DNA from: Vitreoscilla stercoraria DSM 513
GTDB lineage: Bacteria; Pseudomonadota; Gammaproteobacteria; Burkholderiales; Neisseriaceae
Direction of reading: 5' to 3'
NCBI RefSeq assembly: GCF_000382305.1
Contig: NZ_KB908021.1
Span: 1 to 64,000 of the forward strand
DNA: 64,000 bases
The position numbers and the translations under genes are program-made. The notes beneath the pieces were generated by a model. That model had not been told where the DNA came from. It saw only the letters and a list, made by a program, of their open reading frames with translations, and did not search any database. Within the stretch, counting starts at the first letter, position 1; each line of letters opens with the position of its first letter. This document shows, piece after piece, positions 26,119-34,148 of the stretch.

Positions 26119-27351
26119 TTAATGGTGGGTTGCTTGGCTTGCTTTTTCGCGCATGATTTTTTGAATCAAGGCATAAGGAAAGGTAAACCATAAGGCGATT
26201 AAGCCCAAACAAGTTAAGCTGTACATCCAAATGCCGTAAGCATCGTAAGTCACACGCACCAATTCAATGACAAGGAAAAAACACAAAGTCATCAGCATAG
26301 AAACTGCCGCAGCAACTGTGCCTTTGCTGACATCAGACGACATCAATGCAAAGCGGTATAAAACCGAGAAACTCAAGCCTTCGCCCAAACTGATGCATGT
26401 CATGCCGATGATTAACAAAGTTAAAAAGTGCACTTGCCATATTGTGCCGATAACAATCAAGATGGCGCCGATAAGCATCAGTGGTACGCCGATGAAAATG
26501 GTTTTCCCCAAAGGAAAACGGTCTACCAAGCGTACCAAAAGCACATTGCCCGCAATCAAACCACCTAAAACAGGAAATTGTGCCCAGCCGTATTGCATGC
26601 TTGATAAACCCCAATCTTCAACCAACATCACAGGTGATAAGGCAATCCAAAGCATCAAAGGCAGGCTGAGCATGGGCAAAGCCAAAGTCAAACCGATAAA
26701 GCGTGGGTTGCGGTAAACTTCTTTGAAGTCTAGGTACATATTTTTAAATGATAAAGGTGTGGTTGTGGTGGGTGGCGTATTGGGCATTTTATTTTTTAAG
26801 CCAAAAAAACTGGTGAAAGACAAAACGGCAATGCCGACAAAACCCCAGTGCCAAGACACATAATCAATTAAAAATGCACCCAAAACAGGTCCTAATAAGG
26901 GTGCAAGCAAAGAAATATTTGCCATCAAAGCCATGACTTTGATGGCATCTTTTTCGTCAAATGTTTCTTGGATGGTGGCGTAGCCGACTGCGGAAATGAC
27001 CGCCAAACCTGTGCCTTGGAGTAAGCGCAAGAATAAAAATTGTTCGATATTTTGGCTTAGTAAAATGATCAAGCAGCAAATGCTGAAAAAAGCCACGCCT
27101 GCGAGCATGACTTTTTTTCGCCCTAAGCGGTCGGATAGGGGGCCAAGTAGCCATGCCACACAAGCGCCACCTAATAAATACAAAGACATCGAAGATGGGG
27201 CGAGGCTGCTGCTGACGCCAAATTCTTTAGTAATGGCCAACATGGCAGGTTGTACCAAATCGTTGCCAATATAGACAGAAAATTCAAATAAAACGAGCGC
27301 TAATGGAAATAAAAATGTGAGTTTGTTTAAGCTGAGTTTGGGTGTGGACAT
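26119..27351 (-). CDS. MdfA-like multidrug MFS transporter
   Basis: 410 residues, twelve membrane segments, closest to E. coli MdfA. The first helix reads FLFPLALVLFEFSVYIGNDLVQPAML, with Glu23 and Asp31 matching the proton/drug-coupling acids Glu26 and Asp34 of MdfA. GPLSDRLGRKKVMLAG is the loop 2-3 motif, followed by LLQGTGLAVISAVGYATIQE (motif C region) and DVSKGTVAAAVSML. It would export cationic drugs in exchange for protons. The frame opens 17 codons earlier (27402), but ATG 27351 matches the family length. Confidence 0.88.
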   Translation of the reverse strand: MSTPKLSLNKLTFLFPLALVLFEFSVYIGNDLVQPAMLAITKEFGVSSSLAPSSMSLYLLGGACVAWLLGPLSDRLGRKKVMLAGVAFFSICCLIILLSQNIEQFLFLRLLQGTGLAVISAVGYATIQETFDEKDAIKVMALMANISLLAPLLGPVLGAFLIDYVSWHWGFVGIAVLSFTSFFGLKNKMPNTPPTTTTPLSFKNMYLDFKEVYRNPRFIGLTLALPMLSLPLMLWIALSPVMLVEDWGLSSMQYGWAQFPVLGGLIAGNVLLVRLVDRFPLGKTIFIGVPLMLIGAILIVIGTIWQVHFLTLLIIGMTCISLGEGLSFSVLYRFALMSSDVSKGTVAAAVSMLMTLCFFLVIELVRVTYDAYGIWMYSLTCLGLIALWFTFPYALIQKIMREKASQATHH

Positions 27352-27512
27352 AAGAAACAATAGTAGTAAAAAAGAGGGTTCAGTTAGCAAGATGGTTGCC
27401 AATGATGCGGGCTTGAATTATACCACTAACACGGCGGCGGCTTATTTGGGAGGGTTTGGGGGCTGATAAATTTATATAGCATTACCATCTTGTCATGGAT
27501 TGGAGGGCACTT

Positions 27513-27557
27513 GTACGCTATTTTGTGTCAGTGAATTTTGTTATAGATAACTGCGTA
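27513..27557 (+). repeat. Repeat copy A, related to 29290-29334
   Basis: Starts GTACGCTATTTTGTGTCAG. The following TGAATTTTGTTATAGATAAC aligns with TGACTTTCGCCATAGACGGC of copy B. The first 19 bases also match the inverted end at 29330-29348 at 17 of 19. Confidence 0.6.
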
Positions 27558-27615
27558 AGCGGCGGTGATGCAAGCGCATCGCAAACCCTATTCACAATCA
27601 GTTCAGGCTTAACCC

Positions 27616-27685
27616 AAACTTCTCGATTATTGGGAAACTTCTCGATTATTGGGAAACTTCTAGATTATTGGGAAACTTCTAGATT
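27616..27685 (+). repeat. 19-base tandem repeat, 3.7 copies
   Basis: Unit AAACTTCTCGATTATTGGG at 27616-27634, 27635-27653, 27654-27672 (C to A at one position) and a partial unit at 27673-27685. The units abut with no spacers, so this is not a CRISPR array. Confidence 0.9.
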
Positions 27686-27788
27686 TAATAAGCAGTTCAA
27701 TAAAGTATCGATATACATAGAGACAAATGATAAAAAACTCCCATGAATAATGGGAGGACGATGATTTGGACAAATCGAAAAATACGAA

Positions 27789-28301
27789 TTAGCGAATCAT
27801 TTTTTCCAACTCTGATGGGTTTAAACCAAGTTTTCCATAATGTGCTTGAGTCGCTGCTAATTTGGTAAATACATCTTCGTAACCTGTTGCTTTGCCATAA
27901 GGGTCAACATAGGTATAACCGCCCTGAACAGTAAACAAAGTAATCATCTCGTCTACATCTTCTGGCACAAATAAGGTATGCGTTTCACCGGGAGGTTCAT
28001 AAGCGAATGAGCCTTGTTCGGCTACCCAATCGTGTTCTAGATAATACCATCGTCCTTTTAGAACAAATGCATGAACGGCTCCAGTATGGCGGTGACGTGA
28101 CAAAATGCCACTTTTTTTCACACGCAGTAAATTGATATAATAACCGTGGGTTGTATTAAGTAAAATGGGCTTGAAGCTTACTGATTCTGAAGTTGGCACC
28201 CACAAGTTATCGTCTTCTAAATAGTGACTTAACACGCCCAGCAGCACCAAATCAGGTGCCATAGTGGGCATGTTGTGGGTGGTCACAGATTGGGCATTCA
28301 T
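27789..28301 (-). CDS. Cupin dioxygenase resembling 2,4'-dihydroxyacetophenone dioxygenase
   Basis: 170 residues, single cupin domain. Metal-binding motif 1 is SRHRHTGAVHAFVLKGRW (about 68-85) and motif 2 includes the YEPPGETHTLFVPED segment (about 101-115). These features, with the C-terminal YGKATGYEDVFTKL, recall 2,4'-dihydroxyacetophenone dioxygenase, which cleaves its substrate to 4-hydroxybenzoate and formate. The link to aromatic metabolism fits the window, but the substrate is not proven. The ATG overlaps the possible start of the divergent FUSC gene by 2 bases; an internal ATG at 28271 or 28262 is also possible. Confidence 0.75.
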   Translation of the reverse strand: MNAQSVTTHNMPTMAPDLVLLGVLSHYLEDDNLWVPTSESVSFKPILLNTTHGYYINLLRVKKSGILSRHRHTGAVHAFVLKGRWYYLEHDWVAEQGSFAYEPPGETHTLFVPEDVDEMITLFTVQGGYTYVDPYGKATGYEDVFTKLAATQAHYGKLGLNPSELEKMIR

Positions 28302-29079
28302 GCCGTTAATGATGCTGGGCTTGTCGGTGATGTTGTCGGTTTTTGTGGGGTTTGAAAACCCAGCGTGGTTTTTACGTCACGTCACTTCAGGCCAATTCAT
28401 TGGCGCAATTTTGGCTTTTTTGTGTACTTGGACGGCTTGGCATTATTTGGCACATTCTTCATGGCAAATGATTTTTTGGATGTTACCCTTTATGTTGTTG
28501 CATACGTTCATTTATGCTCAAAAACGGTTGATGTTGGGTGCTTTTGACACCATCATGGTGATGTTAATCTTGTTACAACCGCATTATCCTGTGCATATAA
28601 GCATGGGCCAAAGTCTTGCCAATGGCTTGGCGGTGGTCATGGGTCCCATCATTGCCATGTTGGCTTTCACTTGGATTTTCCCGCCTAATCCGCAAAAGCG
28701 CTTACAGCATTTATTGAGTATGGTGCGTTTCCAGCTACGTGGCTTGTGCAACGCCAAAGGCAATGACAGGCAGCTGATGCGACAACGCAATCGTTTGGTA
28801 CACAGTGTTTTGAAAGCGCAGCGCATCAATGACACATTACCGCAGCCCGATGTAGATTTAAGTCGTGCTTTGTTGTATACATTGCAGCAAGCACAAATAA
28901 TTTTATGTATCCATCGTAGCATTGGCAGCATATCTTCTAGCTCAACGCAAAGACTGATGCGAGCCTTGCTTCAATCTTGGCAAAAACCACAAGCCAATCT
29001 TGAACAAGAGGCGCATTTTATACGCGTTTTGAAACAGCGGTTACCGATGCAACACCCATTGCAAACCTTGTTTTTTTAG
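28300..29079 (+). pseudogene. FUSC/DUF2955-like membrane protein, probably 5'-truncated
   Basis: About 259 residues from ATG 28300 (a GTG at 28264 is alternative). Five or so hydrophobic helices (10-140) are followed by a soluble helical C-terminal part (RLQHLLSMVRFQLRGL onwards). It resembles the aromatic-acid exporter-like FUSC or DUF2955 group, which usually has about 330-360 residues; the first membrane segments appear missing. In-frame translation upstream of 28264 meets a stop at 28225-28227 and lies within the cupin gene, so the 5' end was probably lost by rearrangement. No ribosome site is evident. May be inactive. Confidence 0.6.
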
Positions 29080-29386
29080 TTTAACTGCGTCAATACAATA
29101 GGTGATTTTTCATTAAAAAATCCTGCAGATTCTATCGATGATTGCAATATCCATCTTAATGATGTTAACAAGATTGTGACGGTTCTTATATTTGAAGCAA
29201 TGGCTGATGAATGCTAGAAATGAATTTTATTTTTATGCAAGCAGGCAAATTTTGCGGTTTTCATTGTTAAAAATATTATGAACGAGTTTGTGCACTTTGT
29301 GTGTCAGTGACTTTCGCCATAGACGGCAGCTGACACAAAATAGTGCACAGGCTCGGATAACCATCTAATAAAATTACTGCTGTATT
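29080..29386. other. AT-rich gap with an inverted-repeat unit
   Basis: No gene seen. It holds repeat copy B and its inverted partner (29290-29348). Confidence 0.5.
29290..29348. repeat. Palindromic repeat unit (copy B), possible MITE or IS end
   Basis: GTGCACTTTGTGTGTCAG (29290-29307) and CTGACACAAAATAGTGCAC (29330-29348) form near-matching inverted arms around a 22-base centre. The left arm plus centre is a diverged direct repeat of 27513-27557, and the right arm is an inverted match to the same site. The two places bracket the cupin and FUSC genes. Confidence 0.65.
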
Positions 29387-29802
29387 TTATCGATTAAGTG
29401 GCACAGTATAAGACAGAGTATTTTTATAACGTTTTAAAAACGTTTGGTAATATTCAACCATGTCTGTCTGCACGTTGTGTGGCTTACCCATAAAAGGGAT
29501 ACCCAAGCGTGCTTGTACTTGCCATTTTGGGTCTGAGCCCTAAACCAGCATTGTTGATGCGTCCTGTATTCTCATCATGGAAATCTTCAACGATGGGTAA
29601 CATATTGCACTTGTGCCGTATCCACAAATACTTTACCCAACAGATAGTTCTTTGAGCGGTTGAGCATGTTTAGCGCAACTTCATCAAAGCATAATAGCCG
29701 CAGTACTGTTTTAAGTGCTGGTGGTGGATCATACACAGAATAAGATTCAACAGCTGTCAAACCATCGGCTTTCAAATGCTCAGGACTGTATTGGCCGCAC
29801 AT
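29387..29802 (-). pseudogene. Decayed gene of unknown family, at least one frameshift
   Basis: Two adjacent pieces in different frames. The first (29587-29802) reads MCGQYSPEHLKADGLTAVES and ends FVDTAQVQYVTHR. The second (29387-about 29540) reads WQVQARLGIPFMGKPHNVQT and ends SYTVPLNR. The piece YSVYD followed later by LNMLNRSKNYLLGKVFVD vaguely recalls the C-terminal barrel of TonB-dependent receptors (LN..N..NK.Y), but this is weak. The order and protein-like composition suggest a broken gene, not noise. Confidence 0.45.
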
Positions 29803-29869
29803 GGCTATCTTAAATACTTGGGACGATTCAATTCATATTGAATTGAAAAATATCACTTATTTAGAAACC

Positions 29870-29898
29870 TTGACCAATATAAACAGAATTGTTACGAT
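29870..29898 (+). promoter_or_regulatory. Promoter of the rtcB-prfH unit
   Basis: TTGACC (29870-29875), 17-base spacer, TACGAT (29893-29898). It would start an RNA near 29905, about 20 bases before the leader-peptide ribosome site. Confidence 0.6.
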
Positions 29899-29938
29899 AG
29901 CGTCACTTTTTATTTCACTGCCAGCAAAGGAGATTAGC

Positions 29939-29989
29939 ATGCGACACCATACCATAATCACTGACCTTTGCAATCGCGTCACACTCTGA
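29939..29989 (+). CDS. Putative leader peptide of rtcB-prfH
   Basis: Sixteen codons, MRHHTIITDLCNRVTL, with TGA at 29987-29989. A strong AAAGGAGA site (29926-29933) lies 5 bases before the ATG. It is too short to be an ordinary gene and sits directly before a terminator-like hairpin that precedes rtcB, as attenuator leaders do. Its codons 11-14 (29969-29980) cover the sequence GCAATCGCGT (29970-29979) that could pair with, and disrupt, the terminator stem. It has no obvious run of one amino acid, so it would sense general translation quality rather than a charged tRNA (inference). Confidence 0.55.
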   Translation: MRHHTIITDLCNRVTL

Positions 29990-30046
29990 GCATTCATTGC
30001 TTTCTGAAACACACGCGATTGCGTGTTTTTTTGTTTTTTCAGAAAG
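29970..30046 (+). promoter_or_regulatory. Attenuator-like RNA structures before rtcB
   Basis: Three possible stems. Antiterminator: GCAATCGCGT (29970-29979) with ACGCGATTGC (30013-30022). Terminator: ACACGC (30011-30016), loop GATT, GCGTGT (30021-30026), with T at 30026-30032. Outer stem: CTTTCTGAAA (30000-30009) with TTTCAGAAAG (30037-30046), which would cover the region upstream of the rtcB start. The first two exclude each other. Confidence 0.55.
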
Positions 30047-30053
30047 TGATTTT

Positions 30054-31202
30054 ATGGGCAATTTTAGCCAGCACACTCACATTAACATTATCGCCAATCA
30101 AAATGTTTGGCTTGAAGACAGTGCCATTGCGCAATTACAGGCCACTGCTGCCTTAGCGCACATACAAGCTGCGGTCGGTTTACCTGATTTGCATGCAGGA
30201 CGCGGTTATCCTATTGGTGCGGCCTTTTTTTCTACCGCGCATTTTTATCCCGCCTTGGTCGGAGGTGATATCGGTTGCGGTATGGCTTTGTGGCAAACCG
30301 ATTTAAAACACCACAAAATATCGGGTAGTAAACTTGCCAAACAGTTGGGCAATATGGATGGTGTATTGCCTGATAATTTGTTACAGGACGCTGCCAATGC
30401 TTTAGGTGGTTTGGCGTTACAACATTTACCGCTTGATTTTGATAGTCTGCACCAAAGCTTGGGCACTATCGGTGGCGGCAATCATTTTGCAGAACTTTTG
30501 CAATTAGACTCTTTGTTTGTAGAACAGCCGCATTTAGACAAAAGCCATTTGTTTTTAATGGTACACAGTGGCTCGCGCGGCTTGGGTGGTGAGATTTTAC
30601 GTCAACATTTGAATCAATTTGGTCATCAAGGTTTGGCTGCAAACAGTATAGAAGCCACAAAATATTGGGCGCAGCACAATGCAGCTTTGCATTATGCCCA
30701 TCTGAATCGTTTGTACATTGCCAAACGCATGTTCAAAGCATGGAAAACCTCAGCATCTTGTGTGCTGGATATCAGCCACAATCATGTGGTGCCATTTGAA
30801 TGGAATGGTCAAGCGGGTTTTTTACACCGTAAAGGTGCGGCACCTGCCGATCAAGGTTGGGTGATGATACCGGGTTCACGTGGTGATTATTCTTATTTGG
30901 TTGAGCCCATTGGTGGCGAAATGGCTTTGTATTCTTTGGCTCATGGCGCAGGTCGTAAGTGGGCACGTGGTGATTGTCAGGGGCGTTTGGCACACAAATT
31001 CAAAGCGCAAGACTTAAGGCAAACTCAGTTTGGTAGCACTGTTGTTTGCGGTGACAAAGGCTTGCTTTACGAAGAAGCCCCACAAGCTTATAAAAATATT
31101 GATGCGGTGATAGCCAGTTTGGTCGATGTGGGTTTGTGCCGTTTGATTGCACGTTTTAAGCCCGTCATGACGTACAAAAAAGGAGAGACGCCATGTTGTT
31201 AA
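30054..31202 (+). CDS. RtcB-type RNA ligase, PrfH-coupled (RtcB2 class)
   Basis: 382 residues, shorter than housekeeping RtcB and typical of the class found next to prfH. RtcB joins 2',3'-cyclic phosphate or 3'-phosphate ends to 5'-OH ends using GTP and Mn2+. Visible motifs: GLPDLHAGRGYPIGAA (42-57), GGDIGCGMALW (70-80, metal-binding Cys75), GGGNHFAE, HSGSRGLGG, and SLAHGAGRKWARG, where the His is the expected guanylation site. Known RtcB2-PrfH pairs repair ribosomes cut in the 16S decoding centre (as by colicin E3). ATG 30054 is chosen over the track start at 29997, which lies in the hairpin region. Overlaps prfH by 10 bases. Confidence 0.9.
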   Translation: MGNFSQHTHINIIANQNVWLEDSAIAQLQATAALAHIQAAVGLPDLHAGRGYPIGAAFFSTAHFYPALVGGDIGCGMALWQTDLKHHKISGSKLAKQLGNMDGVLPDNLLQDAANALGGLALQHLPLDFDSLHQSLGTIGGGNHFAELLQLDSLFVEQPHLDKSHLFLMVHSGSRGLGGEILRQHLNQFGHQGLAANSIEATKYWAQHNAALHYAHLNRLYIAKRMFKAWKTSASCVLDISHNHVVPFEWNGQAGFLHRKGAAPADQGWVMIPGSRGDYSYLVEPIGGEMALYSLAHGAGRKWARGDCQGRLAHKFKAQDLRQTQFGSTVVCGDKGLLYEEAPQAYKNIDAVIASLVDVGLCRLIARFKPVMTYKKGETPCC

Positions 31203-31789
31203 TACAAATCACCGCTGCGCAAGGTCCAGCAGAGTGTGAATTGGCAGTAAAATACACTTTGCAAAAAATGCTGAGTGATGCCAAATCAAACGGCATCCGC
31301 CTTGACGTAGTGGAAGCTTTCCCAACGCAACATGGTTATTTATCGATTGTGTTGCAAGCGCAAGGTCAAGAGTTACAAGCTTGGGCTGAGACTTGGTGTG
31401 GTAGCATTCAATGGGTATTTCAAAGCAAAATCAGGCCGCATCACAAACGTAAAAACTGGTTTGTGGGTGTGTCTCAATGTGTATTGACGATGCCATTGCC
31501 TCAAGATGACAGCATTGTGTTTCAAGCGTGTCGGGCTTCGGGCAGCGGTGGTCAACATGTCAATACCACCGATTCTGCCATCCATGCTACTCACATTGCC
31601 AGTGGCATCAGCGTGAAAGTCATGAACGAGCGCAGTCAATATGCCAATAAAAAACTGGCGCGTGAGCTGATTGCATTGAAGTTACAACAACGCCTACAAA
31701 TGCAAGTGGCGCAGGACAAACATTCACGCCACCAACAACATGGACAATTAGAACGCGGTAATCCTATTCGAAGTTATGGGCCGTTTTAG
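31193..31789 (+). CDS. prfH: Peptide chain release factor H
   Basis: 198 residues. A release-factor catalytic domain with GSGGQHVNTTDSAIHATH (GGQ at 119-121), which triggers peptidyl-tRNA hydrolysis, and a basic C-terminal tail (KHSRHQQHGQLERGNPIRSYGPF). It lacks the codon-recognition superdomain of RF1/RF2. In studied systems PrfH frees the peptide from ribosomes with a cleaved decoding centre so the partner RtcB can reseal 16S rRNA. It starts within the rtcB 3' end (10-base overlap), with GGAGAG 6 bases upstream, so the two are translationally coupled. Confidence 0.93.
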   Translation: MLLIQITAAQGPAECELAVKYTLQKMLSDAKSNGIRLDVVEAFPTQHGYLSIVLQAQGQELQAWAETWCGSIQWVFQSKIRPHHKRKNWFVGVSQCVLTMPLPQDDSIVFQACRASGSGGQHVNTTDSAIHATHIASGISVKVMNERSQYANKKLARELIALKLQQRLQMQVAQDKHSRHQQHGQLERGNPIRSYGPF

Positions 31790-31823
31790 CGTTGCCAAAT
31801 CAGTTTGAACAAGATTGCAAGCC

Positions 31824-31879
31824 AAGATGGAGGGTGTTAAAAAATGGTTGAATCATCATGTTTTAATGCCCTCTATCTT
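31824..31879. repeat. 19-bp stem hairpin after prfH
   Basis: AGATGGAGGGTGTTAAAA (31825-31842) pairs with TTTTAATGCCCTCTATCT (31861-31878), with three G-U pairs on the plus strand, plus one more A-T pair outside. No U run follows, so it may be an mRNA 3' stabiliser or a remnant of a small repeat element. Confidence 0.6.
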
Positions 31880-32178
31880 ATTTCAATATTCCAATCAAAG
31901 CGACCTGTATGACATGAACAGTAGCATCTATATGCAATGAAAAAACAGTCATCATTCTATTTTCAATGGACAAAATGCAGAGAACTAAAACCTATATTTG
32001 AGGTTTAAGTAAACAGGTGTGGAAATTTTGGTCTTGTTTTCGGTGTGAAGACCCAAACAAAATGGTCAGTGCGATTGTAAATGTACACAATGCATACGCA
32101 AAATTTCCTCATCTGTTGATATTTTTATAAAAAATCATGGGTTGGATGGATTTCTTACCTTATTTTGAAAGAAAAACC
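31880..32178. other. Gap before the Anbu gene
   Basis: About 300 AT-rich bases. No gene or clear motif seen; it presumably holds the promoter of the next gene. Confidence 0.4.
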
Positions 32179-32916
32179 ATGACTTATTGTGTTGCGTTAA
32201 ACTTAAAGCATGGACTGATTTTTGCCAGTGATACCCGTACCAATGCGGGAGTGGATCATATTGCCAGTTTTAAAAAAATGACTTGTTTTCAAAACGAGGG
32301 TGAGCGCAATATTTTTATTCTCACTTCAGGCAATTTGGCGACTTCTCAAGCGGTAATTGAACGTTTACAGCAAGACATACACGGTCAAATGGAAAAAACA
32401 GTTTTAAATGTGCCAACTTTATTCGATGTCGCAGATTTGATTGGCGTGTTGTCTTGCCAAATTGCCAAACAAGCGGCTAAGGTTGCGCAGCAAGAAGTAG
32501 TCACTTTTGGCAGCAATTTTTTGGTTGGAGGGCAAATCAGAGGGCAAGCGCCCAAATTGTATTCGGTTTACAGTGAGGGCAATTGTATTGCCGCAACAGA
32601 AGACACACCATTTTTTCAAATTGGAGAAAGCAAATACGGTAAGCCGATTTTGGATCGGGTGGTAACGTATGAAACTGAATTGGCAGTGGCTTTAAAAGCC
32701 GTCTTGTTGTCGTTTGATTCGTCGATTCGTTCTAATTTGTCGGTGGGTTTCCCGATTGATTTGATGGTGTATCAAGTTGACAGTTTGCGTATGCCACACG
32801 GAAGGCGTATTCATGCAGATGATGAATATATGCTGCAAATTTGCCAAGAATGGGGCAGTGGTTTGGTACGCTTATTGATGGATTTTGATGACATACCATT
32901 AGACTATACGCAATAG
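32179..32916 (+). CDS. Anbu-type proteasome-like peptidase
   Basis: 245 residues. Anbu is the bacterial ancestral-beta-subunit homologue of HslV and 20S proteasome beta subunits. After removal of Met the chain starts with Thr1 (MTYCVALNLK), with Asp17 in FASDTRTNAGVDH and Lys32 near FKKM, matching the Ntn-hydrolase triad; SNFLVGGQIRG follows. This is why ATG 32179 is chosen over the frame start at 32137. Anbu genes usually lie with alpha-E, transglutaminase-like and ATP-grasp genes; none is here. It ends at a uptake-word terminator. Confidence 0.9.
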   Translation: MTYCVALNLKHGLIFASDTRTNAGVDHIASFKKMTCFQNEGERNIFILTSGNLATSQAVIERLQQDIHGQMEKTVLNVPTLFDVADLIGVLSCQIAKQAAKVAQQEVVTFGSNFLVGGQIRGQAPKLYSVYSEGNCIAATEDTPFFQIGESKYGKPILDRVVTYETELAVALKAVLLSFDSSIRSNLSVGFPIDLMVYQVDSLRMPHGRRIHADDEYMLQICQEWGSGLVRLLMDFDDIPLDYTQ

Positions 32917-32938
32917 TGGATGTGTACGATGAGATTGC

Positions 32939-32967
32939 AAGCGTCCTGTAAACTTTACAGGACGCTT
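32939..32967. terminator. Inverted uptake-word pair acting as terminator
   Basis: GCGTCCTGTAAA (32941-32952), one C, TTTACAGGACGC (32954-32965), then a T run. Both arms exact. It lies between the convergent Anbu and VWA genes. Confidence 0.92.
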
Positions 32968-32975
32968 TTTTGGGG

Positions 32976-34148
32976 CTATTTGCCGATTTTAAAGCCGCGA
33001 TTGGCAGCCCAAGTGGCCACATCTTCACGCCTGATAGCGGCTGCCATCAAGTCAGGAAACAAATCGGGCGTGCAGGCAAATGTGGGTACACCTAAAGCTG
33101 CTAGTTTGGTTGCTAATTGTTTGTCATACCAAGGCTCACCTTCATTGCTGAGCGCTGGCAAGGCAATCATTTGCACGCCTGAGGCGATTAATTGGGCGCT
33201 GCGTTTGAGCAAATTGGCTTCTACACCGCCTTCGTACAAATCTGAAATCAGCACCAAAATGGTATTGCGTGGTTCTTGAATGATTTCTTGGCAATAGCCT
33301 ATGGCTTTGTTGATATCGGTACCACCGCCAAGTTGTACGCCAAACAAGACTTCGACGGGGTCGCTTAATTGCTCGGTCAAATCTACAACGGCAGTATCAA
33401 ACACGACCAATTTGGTCGAAACTGTTGGCAAACTTGCCATGACCGCACCAAAAATGGCCGAATAAACGATGGAATTGGCCATAGAGCCACTTTGGTCTAT
33501 CGCTAATACAATTTCACGTTGTGGACGACGGATTTTGCGGCCGTGACCGATTAAGGTTTCTGGGATAATGCTGCGATATTCTGATTGCCAATGACGCAAA
33601 TTGGCACGAATGGTGCGTTGCCAATCGATTTCTTGGTGGCGTGGGCGCAGATTGCGTTGGCTACGGTCTATGGCACCACTGACAGCGCTGCGCATCGGTT
33701 CTTCTAGTTTTTGTAACAGCTCATCGACCACTTTTTTGACCACAGCACGGGCAGTGGCTTTGGTGTTTTCAGGAATCACAGACGACAATGCCATTAAATT
33801 GGCAACCAAATGCACATCGGCTTGCACGCTTTCTAAGACTTCAGGATGCAAGAGCAATTCAGTCAAATTCAAGCGCTCTAATGCGTCTTGTTGCATGATT
33901 TCAACTGTAGATTGAGGAAAATATTGGCGAATGTCGCCCAGCCATTGGCTCACATACGGTGCAGAGTCGTTGCGTCCGCCTTGGCGTGACAAATTTTGAT
34001 CTTCGTATAAGGCCGCCAAAGCGGCATCCATTTTTTGATGCACCGCTGACAATGATGTTTCAGGATGGTTGGCGGCGCTGCCTAAAATCAAGCGCCAACG
34101 TTGTAAGTGGTTGGTAGGTGGTGCTTCTGGAGTGATATCGGTACTCAT
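32976..34148 (-). CDS. VWA-domain protein of a MoxR/DUF5682 operon
   Basis: 390 residues. A helical N-terminal half (about 1-205) precedes a von Willebrand A domain whose metal-ion site is REIVLAIDQSGSMANS (Asp218-x-Ser220-x-Ser222), with a later GGGTDINKA threonine and LISDLYEGG aspartate. VWA proteins partner with MoxR AAA+ ATPases to remodel or load metal on client proteins. Last gene of the operon, overlapping DUF5682 by ATGA (34145-34148). Client unknown. Confidence 0.88.
   Translation of the reverse strand: MSTDITPEAPPTNHLQRWRLILGSAANHPETSLSAVHQKMDAALAALYEDQNLSRQGGRNDSAPYVSQWLGDIRQYFPQSTVEIMQQDALERLNLTELLLHPEVLESVQADVHLVANLMALSSVIPENTKATARAVVKKVVDELLQKLEEPMRSAVSGAIDRSQRNLRPRHQEIDWQRTIRANLRHWQSEYRSIIPETLIGHGRKIRRPQREIVLAIDQSGSMANSIVYSAIFGAVMASLPTVSTKLVVFDTAVVDLTEQLSDPVEVLFGVQLGGGTDINKAIGYCQEIIQEPRNTILVLISDLYEGGVEANLLKRSAQLIASGVQMIALPALSNEGEPWYDKQLATKLAALGVPTFACTPDLFPDLMAAAIRREDVATWAANRGFKIGK

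Larger units (their letters stand above)
27352..27788. other. Accessory intergenic region with repeats
   Basis: 437 bases without a credible gene. It holds one copy of a 45-base repeat (27513-27557), a short hairpin GATGC-AAGC-GCATC (27567-27580) and a 19-base tandem repeat (27616-27685). Confidence 0.6.

Noticed and set aside
27616..27685. Possible CRISPR array
   Set aside because: The units abut without spacers and no cas genes are present.
27495..27746. 83-codon open frame on the plus strand
   Set aside because: It runs through the 19-base tandem repeats and a repeat unit, with no ribosome site and no protein-like features.
29801..29938. Longer version of the rtcB leader ORF starting at 29801
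   Set aside because: It would begin before the predicted promoter; the ribosome site fits only the ATG at 29939.
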